Source: Gallalistipes aquisgranensis (GTDB lineage: Bacteria > Bacteroidota > Bacteroidia > Bacteroidales > Rikenellaceae). From it: a stretch of 64,000 nt of DNA. The notes beneath the pieces were generated by a model. That model made no database searches. It was not told the DNA's origin and saw nothing but the letters and a program-made list of their open reading frames with translations. The translations under genes were made by a program, and so were the position numbers. Shown piece after piece: positions 10,065-18,593 of the stretch. The stretch lies in NCBI RefSeq assembly GCF_014982715.1, contig NZ_JADCJY010000001.1, positions 1-64,000 of the forward strand, read 5' to 3'. Every line of letters begins with the position of its first letter. Position 1 is the first letter of the stretch.

Positions 10065-11720
10065 TTATACTTTTAGCAATAGTCGGGCCTGTGCCAGGGC
10101 TGCATCCGTCACGGTGCTTCCGCTCAGCATCTTGGCGATTTCGGTAATTCGTTCGTCGGCCCCCAGGCGCCGGATGCGGGTGCGGATACCTCCTGCGAAC
10201 TCCTCCTTGTAGACGAAGAAGTGGGCCTCGCCTTTGGAGGCCACCTGCGGCAGGTGGGTGATGTTGACCACCTGCATGTGTTCGCCCAAAGCGGCGATGA
10301 TGCGGCCCATCGCGTCGGCGATACGGCCCGACACGCCGGTGTCGATCTCGTCGAAAATGATGGTGGGCAACTTGGACCGGCTGGCTACGAACGATTTGAT
10401 CCCCAGCATGACCCGTGAAATTTCGCCTCCCGAAGCCACCTTCTCGACGGGTTGCGGGGCCATGTTCCGGTTGGCCGAAAAGAGGAACCGTATCGTATCG
10501 GTGCCCGACGGGGTGAGTTCTCCGTCAGGGGTGATCTCCACAGTGAAGGAGACGGAGGGCATTCCCAGTTCGGAGAGCGTTTTCCGCAGGTGCTCCTCGA
10601 TGGCGGCCCCCGCTTTCCGGCGTCCCGCGCTGATCTGTCCGGCGGTTTTGCGGGCGTTTTCCCGGAGGGCGGCGATGCGGCGTTCCGTACCGGCGATCTC
10701 CTCGTCGCTTCCGGTGATCTTCGCCAGCCGGGCGGCGTATTCGTTGTACAGTCCGATCAGTTCCTCGACGCTGTTCACTCGGTGTTTCTGTTGCAGGTCG
10801 TAGATCAGGTTCAGGCGGCTTTCGACTCGGGCCAGACGCTCCGGATCGGCTTCGATCCGGTCCGCTTCACTGCTCAGCTCGCTCTCCAGGTCGCGCAGTT
10901 CCAACAGTGACGAGTGGATGCGTTCCCCGATCCGGGGAGCGGGCGCGTAGACCTGCGCGATGCGCCGGAACTCCTGCTCGATCGCCTTGAGGCGGGACAG
11001 GACACCGGTCTCTTCCTCGCCGAGCGTCTCGGCCGAGCGGACCAGCGCTTCCTGTATCTGTCCCGCATGGGAGAGTTCGGCCAACTGCGCTTCCAGTTCG
11101 GCCTGTTCACCCTCCCGGAGAGCGGCGGCGGCGAGCTGTTCCGTCTGGAACCGGAGATACTCCTCGTCCCGGCGGCTTCCTGCGGCCTCCTCCTGCAGAC
11201 GGGCCAACTCCTTCTCTGCGTCCTTCAGTGCTCCATATTCTTTTTTGTATCGTTCCGTCAGGTTTTCATGGCCTGCCACTCCGTCTACGATCCGGGTGCG
11301 GAAATCGTCGCTGCCCAGCATCAGACTCTGGTGCTGGGAGTGTATGTCGATCAGGCGTCCGCCCAATTCCCGGAGCATGGCGAGCTGTACGGGCAGGTCG
11401 TTCACGTAGGCCCGGCTCTTGCCTGCCGGGGTGACGATCCTCCGAATCACGGTCTGCGGATCGTATTCGAGGTCGTTCTCCCCGAAAAACTCTTCCAGTC
11501 CGTATCCTTCGATTTCGAAAACTCCTTCCACTACGCAATTACGGTCTCCTTCGCCGAGTATACTCCCTTCTCCCCGGCTGCCCAGCAGCAGGGAAAGGGC
11601 CCCCAACAGGATCGACTTTCCGGCTCCGGTCTCTCCCGTGACGATGTTCAGCCCTTCGGTGAGTTCCAGGTCCAGTTTGTCGATCAGTGCGTAATTTTCA
11701 ACCGATAACCTTCGTAACAT
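10065..11720 (-). CDS. recN: DNA repair protein RecN
   Basis: SMC-like ATPase acting in double-strand break repair. Walker A GETGAGKS is at residues 29-36. The middle is a long Glu/Arg-rich coiled coil, and the C-terminal half carries the ABC signature region VASGGEISRVMLGIK and Walker B TIIFDEIDTGVSG. The length of 551 residues is typical. It is the last gene of the bamD-rpoZ-coaBC-recN series, 122 bases after coaBC. Confidence 0.95.
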   Translation of the reverse strand: MLRRLSVENYALIDKLDLELTEGLNIVTGETGAGKSILLGALSLLLGSRGEGSILGEGDRNCVVEGVFEIEGYGLEEFFGENDLEYDPQTVIRRIVTPAGKSRAYVNDLPVQLAMLRELGGRLIDIHSQHQSLMLGSDDFRTRIVDGVAGHENLTERYKKEYGALKDAEKELARLQEEAAGSRRDEEYLRFQTEQLAAAALREGEQAELEAQLAELSHAGQIQEALVRSAETLGEEETGVLSRLKAIEQEFRRIAQVYAPAPRIGERIHSSLLELRDLESELSSEADRIEADPERLARVESRLNLIYDLQQKHRVNSVEELIGLYNEYAARLAKITGSDEEIAGTERRIAALRENARKTAGQISAGRRKAGAAIEEHLRKTLSELGMPSVSFTVEITPDGELTPSGTDTIRFLFSANRNMAPQPVEKVASGGEISRVMLGIKSFVASRSKLPTIIFDEIDTGVSGRIADAMGRIIAALGEHMQVVNITHLPQVASKGEAHFFVYKEEFAGGIRTRIRRLGADERITEIAKMLSGSTVTDAALAQARLLLKV

Positions 11721-11842
11721 GGCGTCGTTTTCTCTCTCTCGTTCCCTTACGGCCTTCCGGTCGGGACGGCCGCATGTTATATTATTTAAGGTATGCCGTT
11801 ACTTCGTGCCTCCTTATTTCCGCCTTGCGGGCGGGGCCGGAT

Positions 11843-13042
11843 TTACGACAGATACTTTTCGATCTTGTCCGCGATGTCTCCGGCCGCTTCGCGCTTGCTT
11901 TTCAGCGGATAATCGGTGCAGGAGCCGTCCCGTTCCAGAATCGTGATTTTATTGGTATCTACGCCGAAACCCGCTCCGGCGTCCCGGAGCGAATTCAATA
12001 CGATGAAGTCGAACCGTTTGCGTTCGAGTTTCGACCGTGCGTTCAGCCGTTCGTGATCGGTCTCCAGAGCGAAGCCGACCAACAGCCGGTTCTCCTTGAT
12101 CCGGCCCAGCTCGGCCGCAATATCGTGGGTGGGGCGGAGTTCCAGCGACCAGCTTCCGTCCTCTTTCTTGATTTTCCGGTCGCTCACTTCGGCGGGGGTA
12201 TAGTCGGCTACCGCTGCACACATGACCGCACCGTCCGTCTGCGGGAAAATCTCGCACGCTTTTTCATACATTTCCTGCGCCGATACCGTGTCGATGCGGT
12301 GAATGCCCTTTCCGACCGGAAGGTTCGTCGGTCCCGTCACGAGGTACACTTCGGCTCCGCGTGCGGCCAGTTCTTCGGCCAGCGCATATCCCATTTTCCC
12401 GGAAGAGTGGTTCGAGATGTAGCGTACCGGGTCGATCGCCTCCCTCGTGGGACCGGCGGTGACCATCAGCCGCCTACCGTGCAGGTTCTTTTTTTTTTGA
12501 TTCCGGAACCAGGTGCCGACCGCCTCTGCGATCTCTTCCGGTTCGGCCATACGACCCTTTCCGACCAGTCCGCTGGCCAGTTCGCCTTCGCCCGGCTCGA
12601 TGACCGTGACCTTCATGCCGCGCAGTTTGTCCAGATTCGCCCGGGTCGCGGGATGGGCATACATGTCCAGATCCATCGCGGGGGAGACGAACACCGGACA
12701 CCGGGCCGACAGATAGGTGGTCAGCAGCAGGTTGTCGGCGATCCCGCAGGCCATTTTGGCCAGCGTGTTGGCTGTGGCGGGAGCGATGACGTAGGCATCC
12801 GCCCACTCGCCCAGCGAAACATGGCTGTTCCAGCGACCGTCCTCCGGATCGAAGAAATCGACCAGGATCGGATGGCGCGAAAGGGTGGCCAGCGTCAGGG
12901 GCGTGATGAACTCCTTGGCCAGCGGGGTCATCACCACGCGGACCTCGGCGCCTTCCCGTACCAGCGTCCGGATCAGTATGGCGGCTTTATAGGCCGCTAT
13001 GCTGCCGGTCACTCCCAGCAGTATGTGTTTCCCGCGGAGCAT
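11843..13042 (-). CDS. coaBC: Bifunctional phosphopantothenoylcysteine decarboxylase / phosphopantothenate-cysteine ligase
   Basis: Carries out two consecutive steps of coenzyme A synthesis. The N-terminal flavoprotein domain (about 1-185) shows GVTGSIAAYKA, HVSLGEWAD and the SPAMDLDMY substrate clamp, a variant of PXMNXXMW. The C-terminal ligase domain begins with LMVTAGPTREAIDPVRYISNHSSGKMG and contains the ALETDHERL region. The length of 399 residues fits the fused bacterial enzyme. It starts 12 bases after rpoZ, so translation is probably linked. Confidence 0.96.
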   Translation of the reverse strand: MLRGKHILLGVTGSIAAYKAAILIRTLVREGAEVRVVMTPLAKEFITPLTLATLSRHPILVDFFDPEDGRWNSHVSLGEWADAYVIAPATANTLAKMACGIADNLLLTTYLSARCPVFVSPAMDLDMYAHPATRANLDKLRGMKVTVIEPGEGELASGLVGKGRMAEPEEIAEAVGTWFRNQKKKNLHGRRLMVTAGPTREAIDPVRYISNHSSGKMGYALAEELAARGAEVYLVTGPTNLPVGKGIHRIDTVSAQEMYEKACEIFPQTDGAVMCAAVADYTPAEVSDRKIKKEDGSWSLELRPTHDIAAELGRIKENRLLVGFALETDHERLNARSKLERKRFDFIVLNSLRDAGAGFGVDTNKITILERDGSCTDYPLKSKREAAGDIADKIEKYLS

Positions 13043-13054
13043 TTCCCTATGGCG

Positions 13055-13393
13055 TTACTCCTGGGCGGGCTGTTCTTCGGGTTTGTTTTCGCGGAAATAG
13101 ACCTTCCCCTCCAGAAACTCCTCCGTTGCGATGATGGCCGGCTTGGGCATCCGCTCGTAGTAACGCGAAATCTCGATCTGCTCGCGGTTTTCGAAAGTCT
13201 CCTCCAGCGAATCGTTGGTGCTCGAAAAATCGGCCAGTTTGCGCGTGAGCTCCTGTTTCAGGTCGGAGGCGATCTGGTTGGCCCGGCGGGCGATGATCAC
13301 GACCGACTCGTATATGTTGCCCGTGGGGGCATCCAGATCGGTCAGCTTGCGGGTGACGGTGTTGTTGGGAATGTTACTCTTTTTTGTCTCCAT
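13055..13393 (-). CDS. rpoZ: RNA polymerase omega-like subunit (RpoZ family)
   Basis: 112-residue protein of the Bacteroidota omega family. The helical core NIYESVVIIARRANQIASDLKQEL (about 26-49) corresponds to the omega region that clamps the beta' C-terminus, and the tail is acidic. Its first 20 bases overlap the 3' end of bamD in another frame, so translation of the two is likely coupled. The gene lies between bamD and coaBC, its usual place in this phylum, which strengthens an otherwise short-protein call. Confidence 0.85.
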   Translation of the reverse strand: METKKSNIPNNTVTRKLTDLDAPTGNIYESVVIIARRANQIASDLKQELTRKLADFSSTNDSLEETFENREQIEISRYYERMPKPAIIATEEFLEGKVYFRENKPEEQPAQE

Positions 13394-14249
13394 TATCCTG
13401 TGTGTTGTCTTTATTGTTCTTTGTGTTCGGATCGGCCGCCTCCGGGTCGTGCCGGGCCAGATAGTCTTTCGCCTCGGCCTGCATCCGGTCCAGTTCCTTT
13501 TTGTACCGGCTGTCGGGAAATTCCGATGCGAAGTTGTAGTAGGCGTCCATCATGTCGAGGTACCGGTCGCGCTGGAGATGCGGCAGGGAGTTCTTCGCCA
13601 GCAGGTAGCTCGACTTGGCGGTCAGGTAGAGCAACTCCTCGCGGTGGGGTGTTTCGGGATACCGGTTCAGCGCGTTCTTGAGGGCCACGACGGCGGATTT
13701 ATAGCGGCCTATCGTGTAGTAGGAACGGGCGTTGATGAACGATTTGTCGTACAGTTTGAGTTTCAGCTCCTCGATGTTTTTGAGCAGGGTCTCCTTCTTC
13801 ACGCTGTTGGGATAGCGGTCGAGGTATTCGTTGATGGCGATCAGCGCCTGCTGGGTGGTCGTCTGGTCCCGTTCGGGCGAGGGGGAGGAGAAGTAGAACC
13901 CTTTGGCATACATATACTCCACGTCCTCGATGAACGGGCTGCGGCCGAAACGGCGGCGGAAATCGTCGAAGATCGCCCCGCTCGATTCGAAGTCCCCCAT
14001 CTTGTAATGTGCGGCGCCCGTGTAGTAAAGAACGGTGTCCTCGCGTGTGGTGCTGCTGTAAAACGGCGAAACCTCTTCCAGCAACTGCAGGGTGCGCTGG
14101 TATTTCTGGGCGTCGTAATACTCCAGCGCCTTTTTGTACATCAGCTCGTGGTCGCCGCTCTTGATCAGTTTGTTGTACCCGCTGCAACCCAACAGTACCG
14201 CTGCCGATGCGGATACCAGGAGCGTCTTCAAGAATTTTCCGTTTGTCAT
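13374..14249 (-). CDS. bamD: Outer membrane assembly lipoprotein BamD
   Basis: Lipoprotein component of the BAM machine that inserts beta-barrel proteins into the outer membrane. Residues 1-22 form a lipoprotein signal ending in LLGC (Cys22). The rest is tetratricopeptide-like helical repeats, for example ALEYYDAQKYQRTLQLLEEV and AAHYKMGDFESSGAIFDDF. A charged Asn/Lys/Asp-rich tail closes the protein. The length of 291 residues is normal for Bacteroidota BamD. It is first in its operon, and its stop overlaps the start of rpoZ. Confidence 0.93.
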   Translation of the reverse strand: MTNGKFLKTLLVSASAAVLLGCSGYNKLIKSGDHELMYKKALEYYDAQKYQRTLQLLEEVSPFYSSTTREDTVLYYTGAAHYKMGDFESSGAIFDDFRRRFGRSPFIEDVEYMYAKGFYFSSPSPERDQTTTQQALIAINEYLDRYPNSVKKETLLKNIEELKLKLYDKSFINARSYYTIGRYKSAVVALKNALNRYPETPHREELLYLTAKSSYLLAKNSLPHLQRDRYLDMMDAYYNFASEFPDSRYKKELDRMQAEAKDYLARHDPEAADPNTKNNKDNTQDNGDKKE

Positions 14250-14289
14250 TTCACTGCGTTTGCTTGCACACGTAAGGGGATAATCCGTG

Positions 14290-14297
14290 CAAAGTTA
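14290..14297 (-). promoter_or_regulatory. -7 box of the bamD operon
   Basis: Minus-strand TAACTTTG matches TAnnTTTG, 41 bases before the bamD ATG. No good -33 was found. Confidence 0.5.
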
Positions 14298-14510
14298 TGT
14301 ATTTTTAACGTATAGAAAAAAATATTATTGCTTTTTTTATCTCCGGGTCCGGGCCCGTCCGCCGCTGTGTGAAGGGCGGTGGCGCCGAATCGGGCGGGGC
14401 CCGCGGCCGCAAAGCCGCGTGCGTTCCCTCTCCCTGTCGTTCCGGGCGTAGGTATTAATACTTATTTGCGTGGCCCAGAGCCTCTTTCCGGTAAGAAATA
14501 GTCCGAATTA

Positions 14511-14542
14511 TTTAGACGGGAAGAAAAATGTTCGTAGATTTG
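14511..14542 (+). promoter_or_regulatory. Promoter of the alpha-oxoamine synthase gene
   Basis: -7 TAGATTTG (14535-14542) matches TAnnTTTG; TTTA at 14511-14514 is an imperfect -33 at 20 bases. The leader to the start codon is about 53 bases. Confidence 0.5.
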
Positions 14543-14601
14543 TGTGGCTTTTTCCCGCAGGGAATATCGAAAGAACTAATCATACATAAAAACTTACTGT
14601 T

Positions 14602-15852
14602 GTGGATATTTTTGAAAGAATAGAGAAGAATGCCGGCGGCCCGATTGGTATGTATCAGAAGAAGAGCCACGGGTATTTTTCGTTCCCCAAGCTGGAGGGC
14701 GAGATCGGCCCCCGCATGATGTTCCGCGGACGCGAGGTGCTCAACTGGAGTCTGAACAACTACCTCGGTCTGGCCAACCATCCCGAGGTGCGCAAGGCGG
14801 ACGCCGAGGGTGCCGCGAAGTTCGGCATGGCTGCTCCGATGGGGGCCCGCATGATGAGCGGGCAGACCAAGTATCACGAGGAACTGGAGCGCCAGCTGGC
14901 CGAGTTCGTGGGCAAGGAGGATGCCTTCCTGCTCAATTACGGTTATCAGGGCATGATCTCGATCATCGACTGCCTGCTCACGCCGGCCGATGTGGTCGTG
15001 TACGATGCGGAGGCGCACGCCTGCATCATCGACGGGCTTCGCCTGCACCGGGGAAAACGGTTCGTCTTCGCCCACAACGACATGGAGAGCCTGCGCAAGC
15101 AGCTGGGCCATGCGGTCAAGGTGGCTGCCGAGACCAAAGGGGGTATTCTGGTGATTACCGAGGGCGTTTTCGGCATGAAGGGCGACCTGGGCAAGCTGGA
15201 CGAAATCGTGGCGTTGAAGAAGGAGTTCGATTTCCGTCTGCTGGTGGACGATGCCCACGGCTTCGGTACGATGGGCGAGGGCGGACGCGGTACGGCTTCG
15301 CACTTCGGCGTGACGGACGGCGTGGACGTGCTCTTCAATACGTTCGCCAAATCGATGGCCGGTATCGGTGCATTCGTCTCTTCGCATAAGTATATCATCG
15401 ACTATCTGCGCTACAACATGCGTTCGCAGACCTATGCCAAGTCGCTTCCGATGCCGATGGTGATGGGTGCTTTCAAGCGGCTGGAGCTGATAAAGAAGCA
15501 TCCCGAGTATCAGGAGAAGCTGTGGGAGATCACCCGTGCGTTGCAGAAGGGATTCCGTGACCGGGGATTCGACATCGGCGGCACGCTCTCTCCCGTTACG
15601 CCGGTCTACCTGAAGGGCGATATTCCGGAGGCTACGAACCTCGTGGTCGATCTGCGCGAGAACCATAACCTGTTCTGTTCGATCGTGGTCTATCCCGTGA
15701 TTCCGAAAGGAGAGATGATCCTGCGTATCATCCCTACGGCGGCCCATACGCTCGAGGACGTGGAGTACACGCTCGACTGTTTCAGCGCCATCCGTTCGAA
15801 GCTGGAGGCAGGCGAATACCGCAAGCCGATGCCCGATATGGCAGACAAATAG
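14602..15852 (+). CDS. Alpha-oxoamine synthase: serine palmitoyltransferase or cysteate acyltransferase
   Basis: PLP-dependent enzyme that decarboxylates an amino acid while joining it to an acyl thioester. PLP-binding features are DDAHGFG (216-222) and Lys250 in NTFAKSMAG, the expected Schiff-base lysine. The substrate-entry region reads GARMMSGQTKYHEELE. The 416-residue length fits the family, which comprises serine palmitoyltransferase, KBL, BioF, HemA and the cysteate acyltransferase CapB/SulA of sulfonolipid synthesis. Bacteroidota commonly use such an enzyme for sphingolipids, and Alistipes also makes sulfonolipids. No bioF or kbl partner is adjacent. The start codon is GTG; no better in-frame ATG precedes it. 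Confidence 0.85.
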   Translation: MDIFERIEKNAGGPIGMYQKKSHGYFSFPKLEGEIGPRMMFRGREVLNWSLNNYLGLANHPEVRKADAEGAAKFGMAAPMGARMMSGQTKYHEELERQLAEFVGKEDAFLLNYGYQGMISIIDCLLTPADVVVYDAEAHACIIDGLRLHRGKRFVFAHNDMESLRKQLGHAVKVAAETKGGILVITEGVFGMKGDLGKLDEIVALKKEFDFRLLVDDAHGFGTMGEGGRGTASHFGVTDGVDVLFNTFAKSMAGIGAFVSSHKYIIDYLRYNMRSQTYAKSLPMPMVMGAFKRLELIKKHPEYQEKLWEITRALQKGFRDRGFDIGGTLSPVTPVYLKGDIPEATNLVVDLRENHNLFCSIVVYPVIPKGEMILRIIPTAAHTLEDVEYTLDCFSAIRSKLEAGEYRKPMPDMADK

Positions 15853-15874
15853 AGATACGGAAGCGTTCCACCCG

Positions 15875-15909
15875 ACGGGGGTGTCCGGAATGCGGATACC
15901 CCCGTTTTG
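15875..15909 (+). terminator. Terminator after oxoamine synthase gene
   Basis: A 13-base stem, ACGGGGGTGTCCG (15875-15887) pairing with 15893-15905 with one G-T pair and a 5-base loop, is followed directly by TTTTG. Confidence 0.85.
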
Positions 15910-16029
15910 TTTCTCCGGCCGGCCGGATACGGGGGACTTTGCGGGTTTCGGAAAACTGCCTTTCATCAGGGTTGTATCGGCGCGGACGAAAGAGTGGCAG
16001 GTGTCGGTTCGGATTATGGCTTGCCGGTA

Positions 16030-16060
16030 TTGGTTTTTCGTGCCGGAATCCGTATATTTG
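16030..16060 (+). promoter_or_regulatory. Sialidase gene promoter
   Basis: -33 TTG (16030-16032) and -7 TATATTTG (16053-16060) are 20 bases apart. The palindrome at 16056-16070 overlaps the -7 box. Confidence 0.7.
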
Positions 16061-16070
16061 TATGATAAAT
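16056..16070 (+). promoter_or_regulatory. Predicted GntR/FCD operator, sialidase promoter
   Basis: ATTTGT-ATG-ATAAAT, one base off a perfect 6-base inverted repeat, overlaps the -7 box. The same motif lies in the regulator promoter (19331-19345) and before the lyase (25445-25459), and it fits the FadR-subfamily pattern TnGT-N3-AC-nA except for one base. Confidence 0.65.
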
Positions 16071-16126
16071 GTGATTATTAATGCTACCGTGCGGGATGGC
16101 CCGTGCGGTATGAAAATGAAACAGAG

Positions 16127-17374
16127 ATGAGACGGACGATCGCACTTTTCTTATTGACCTGCCTGTGTGCGGCAGGGGTGGCACAGAGGCAGCCGGAGGG
16201 GACTTTTCGGGTGCAGTCGCTTTTCGCGGCGGGACAGGTGGGGTATTTCAACTTCCGGATTCCTTCGCTCGTGACCTCCCCGGACGGCGTATTGCTCGCG
16301 TTCTGTTCGGCGCGCAAAGGGAAGGGGTTCGACCACGATCCGATCGACATCGCCCTGCGTCGCAGTACCGATGCGGGACGTACCTGGGATTCGATGCGGG
16401 TGATCGTCCACCGGCCCGACGGAGCGTCGTGCGACAATGCCACGCCCATCGCCGACTACCGTACCGGGCAGGTGCATTTGGTTTATCAGATCGACTACGA
16501 GCGGATTTACTGCACGAGCACGTCGGACAACGGACTGACGTGGTCCGCTCCCGTGGATATTACGGCGACGCTGGAGGGGTTCCGCAGCGCCTACGACTGG
16601 CTCGTGGCGGCGCCCGGTCCGGGGCACGGCATACAATTGCGCAGCGGCCGTCTGGTGGTGCCGTGCTGGTTGTCTACGGGCGGACGGAAAGAGTTCGGGC
16701 GCTCGAAGATCGGGCATCGGCCCTCGATCGTCGTGTCGATATACAGCGACGATCACGGTCGGACCTGGCTGCCGGGCGAGGTGGCCGTACCGGACAACGA
16801 TACGATCGTGATTCCGAACGAAACCTCCTGCCTGGAGCTGGCCGACGGCCGGGTGATGTTCAATTCGCGCAACGAGTCGGTCAATTACCGCCGGGTGGTG
16901 ACCTGCAGTCCGGACGGGGCATCCCGGTGGGAAAGGCCGCGTTTCGAGGACGCTTTTTTCGAACCGATCTGTTACGGCAGCATGTGCCGTTATACGATGC
17001 GGCCTTTCCAGTCCCGCAACCGGATTCTGTTCTGCAATCCGGACAGCCGTTATGATCCGTGGGTGGCTCCGCGCCGCATTACGCCCCGTTCGGCTCCGGG
17101 ACGTCGCCGGGCCAATCTGACCGTGCGGATGAGTTACGACGAAGGGGTGACCTGGCCCGTCTCGAAGGTGATCGATCCCGGTATCGCGGGGTATTCCGAT
17201 CTGGCCGTCACGCCTGACGGGATGATCCACTGTCTGTACGAAGGAGGAGCGTTGGAAGGGGACGACAAGCGCAACCGGCAGATGAATTTCGTTACGTTCG
17301 ATCTCCGATGGCTGACCGGCGGACAGGATGCCCTCAAACGCAGGGAAATTCCCTTGAAACCTTCCGTGAAATAG
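16127..17374 (+). CDS. Exo-alpha-sialidase (GH33)
   Basis: Secreted enzyme that cleaves terminal sialic acid from glycans. After a signal peptide (about 1-19, ending in GVAQ) the six-bladed propeller shows FRIP at 43-46, with Arg44 of the carboxylate-binding triad. Asp-boxes are STDAGRTW (80-87), STSDNGLTW (131-139), SDDHGRTW (207-214) and SYDEGVTW (336-343). The likely nucleophile is Tyr356 in AGYSDL and the likely partner Glu232 in NETSC. The ATG at 16127 is preferred over an in-frame GTG at 16103 because it puts a normal signal peptide first. The gene belongs with the regulator, SusCD and lyase genes to its right through a shared operator. Confidence 0.93.
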   Translation: MRRTIALFLLTCLCAAGVAQRQPEGTFRVQSLFAAGQVGYFNFRIPSLVTSPDGVLLAFCSARKGKGFDHDPIDIALRRSTDAGRTWDSMRVIVHRPDGASCDNATPIADYRTGQVHLVYQIDYERIYCTSTSDNGLTWSAPVDITATLEGFRSAYDWLVAAPGPGHGIQLRSGRLVVPCWLSTGGRKEFGRSKIGHRPSIVVSIYSDDHGRTWLPGEVAVPDNDTIVIPNETSCLELADGRVMFNSRNESVNYRRVVTCSPDGASRWERPRFEDAFFEPICYGSMCRYTMRPFQSRNRILFCNPDSRYDPWVAPRRITPRSAPGRRRANLTVRMSYDEGVTWPVSKVIDPGIAGYSDLAVTPDGMIHCLYEGGALEGDDKRNRQMNFVTFDLRWLTGGQDALKRREIPLKPSVK

Positions 17375-17390
17375 GGCGGATTCCCCTTCT

Positions 17391-18542
17391 TCACGGCGAG
17401 GCGATCTCTCCGACAAATGGGCGGCCGTCCAGCAATGTCCGGCTGTCCGACACGAATTTACGGTAGGCGGTTTCGGCAGCCGGATCGTGGCGGAGCAGGG
17501 TGTCGGCCACGTAGGAGGGGAGGATGCGGTATCTTCTCCGGCCCGCTTCCCACGGGGTATGTACCCAGGTGAGCAGGTAGTCCGTGCGGTAGGCGGGCGG
17601 CAGTGAGTCCCGGTGTGTGATTTCGATCCGCAGGACGATGCCTCCGTCGGTGTACCGTTTCCGCTGGTTGGAGACGAAATTGCCCAGCGAATAGGCCGTC
17701 ACCCCGCCGGGCGTGCTGTCCGCCCGCAGCAGTGTCTCGATCGGCTGCAAGACATGCGGATGGCTCCCGATCACCAGGTCGGCACCCCGGGCATGGCACC
17801 ATACGGCCAGTTCCCTCTGCTGCCGGTTCGGCCGGCGGGAGTACTCCTCCCCCCAGTGGAAGAAAGCGACGACGTGGTCGGCTTTCGTGCGGTCGATACG
17901 GCGCAGGTCTTCGGCGATACGTGTCGTGTCGATGCCGTTGAGGATGATGCCGTGCGGTACGGGAAGTCCGTTGGTGCCGTAAGTGTAGTTGAGCAGGGCG
18001 ATCCCGATGCCGTTCGCCGAGACGTACAGGGGGTGGCGTCTGCGGAAGTCCGTGCTGTCGGCGAAGACGCCTGTGTAAAGCAAGCCCGCTTCGTCGAGTG
18101 TTTCGAGGGTGGAACGGATGCCTTTTCCGCCCCGGTCGCAGATGTGGTTGTTGGCTGTGGTCACGATGTCTGCTCCGGCCCTGCGGATCGCGTGGGCCAG
18201 CGACGGAGGGGAGGCGAAACGGGGATAGCCGCTGTAATCGGAGTGGGGCGTGAGCGTGGTTTCCAGATTGAGCACCACCAGGTCGGCCTGCCGGAAGAAA
18301 GGTGCGATGTGGCGGAAACAGTCGGTGTAGTCGAACGTGCTGTCCTGCCGGGCAGCCGTCACCTGTGGCATGTGCTGCATCAGGTCTCCGGCGAAGAGAA
18401 GCGTGATCTTTTTCTCCGGTTCGCCGGGAGACACACCGCTCGCCGTCTCTTCCGGTTCGGACGTCCTTCCCCCGCATCCGGCCAGCGAGGCGGAGAGGAG
18501 AAGGCAGCAAAGGGGACGCAGGATCGCAGGCGGCGTTTTCAT
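17391..18542 (-). CDS. CapA-family lipoprotein (PGA_cap metallophosphatase fold)
   Basis: Lipoprotein signal with LAGC (Cys23), then a calcineurin-like domain of the CapA / poly-gamma-glutamate family. Metal-site motifs in order are LFAGDLMQH, NLETTL, ANNHICDRGGKG, FFHWGEEY and GSHPHVLQPIE. The family is named after capsule polyglutamate synthesis, but most members in Bacteroidota stand alone without CapB or CapC, as here, and their substrates are unknown. It lies 51 bases downstream of the GntR/FCD regulator on the same strand and may be co-transcribed with it. It converges on the sialidase gene with a 16-base gap. A role in sialic-acid use is possible but unsupported. Confidence 0.85.
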   Translation of the reverse strand: MKTPPAILRPLCCLLLSASLAGCGGRTSEPEETASGVSPGEPEKKITLLFAGDLMQHMPQVTAARQDSTFDYTDCFRHIAPFFRQADLVVLNLETTLTPHSDYSGYPRFASPPSLAHAIRRAGADIVTTANNHICDRGGKGIRSTLETLDEAGLLYTGVFADSTDFRRRHPLYVSANGIGIALLNYTYGTNGLPVPHGIILNGIDTTRIAEDLRRIDRTKADHVVAFFHWGEEYSRRPNRQQRELAVWCHARGADLVIGSHPHVLQPIETLLRADSTPGGVTAYSLGNFVSNQRKRYTDGGIVLRIEITHRDSLPPAYRTDYLLTWVHTPWEAGRRRYRILPSYVADTLLRHDPAAETAYRKFVSDSRTLLDGRPFVGEIASP

Positions 18543-18593
18543 CGGCGGGCGGGTTCTCGCCGTTAAAGATAGCGAAATATTTCTTTCCGCAGG

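Larger units (their letters stand above)
14250..14601. other. Divergent intergenic region, bamD / oxoamine synthase
   Basis: 352 bases between divergent genes. It contains the bamD -7 box (14290-14297), a GC-rich central part with a small hairpin GCGGC-N5-GCCGC near 14404-14418, and the plus-strand promoter at 14511-14542. Nothing else recognisable. Confidence 0.6.
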
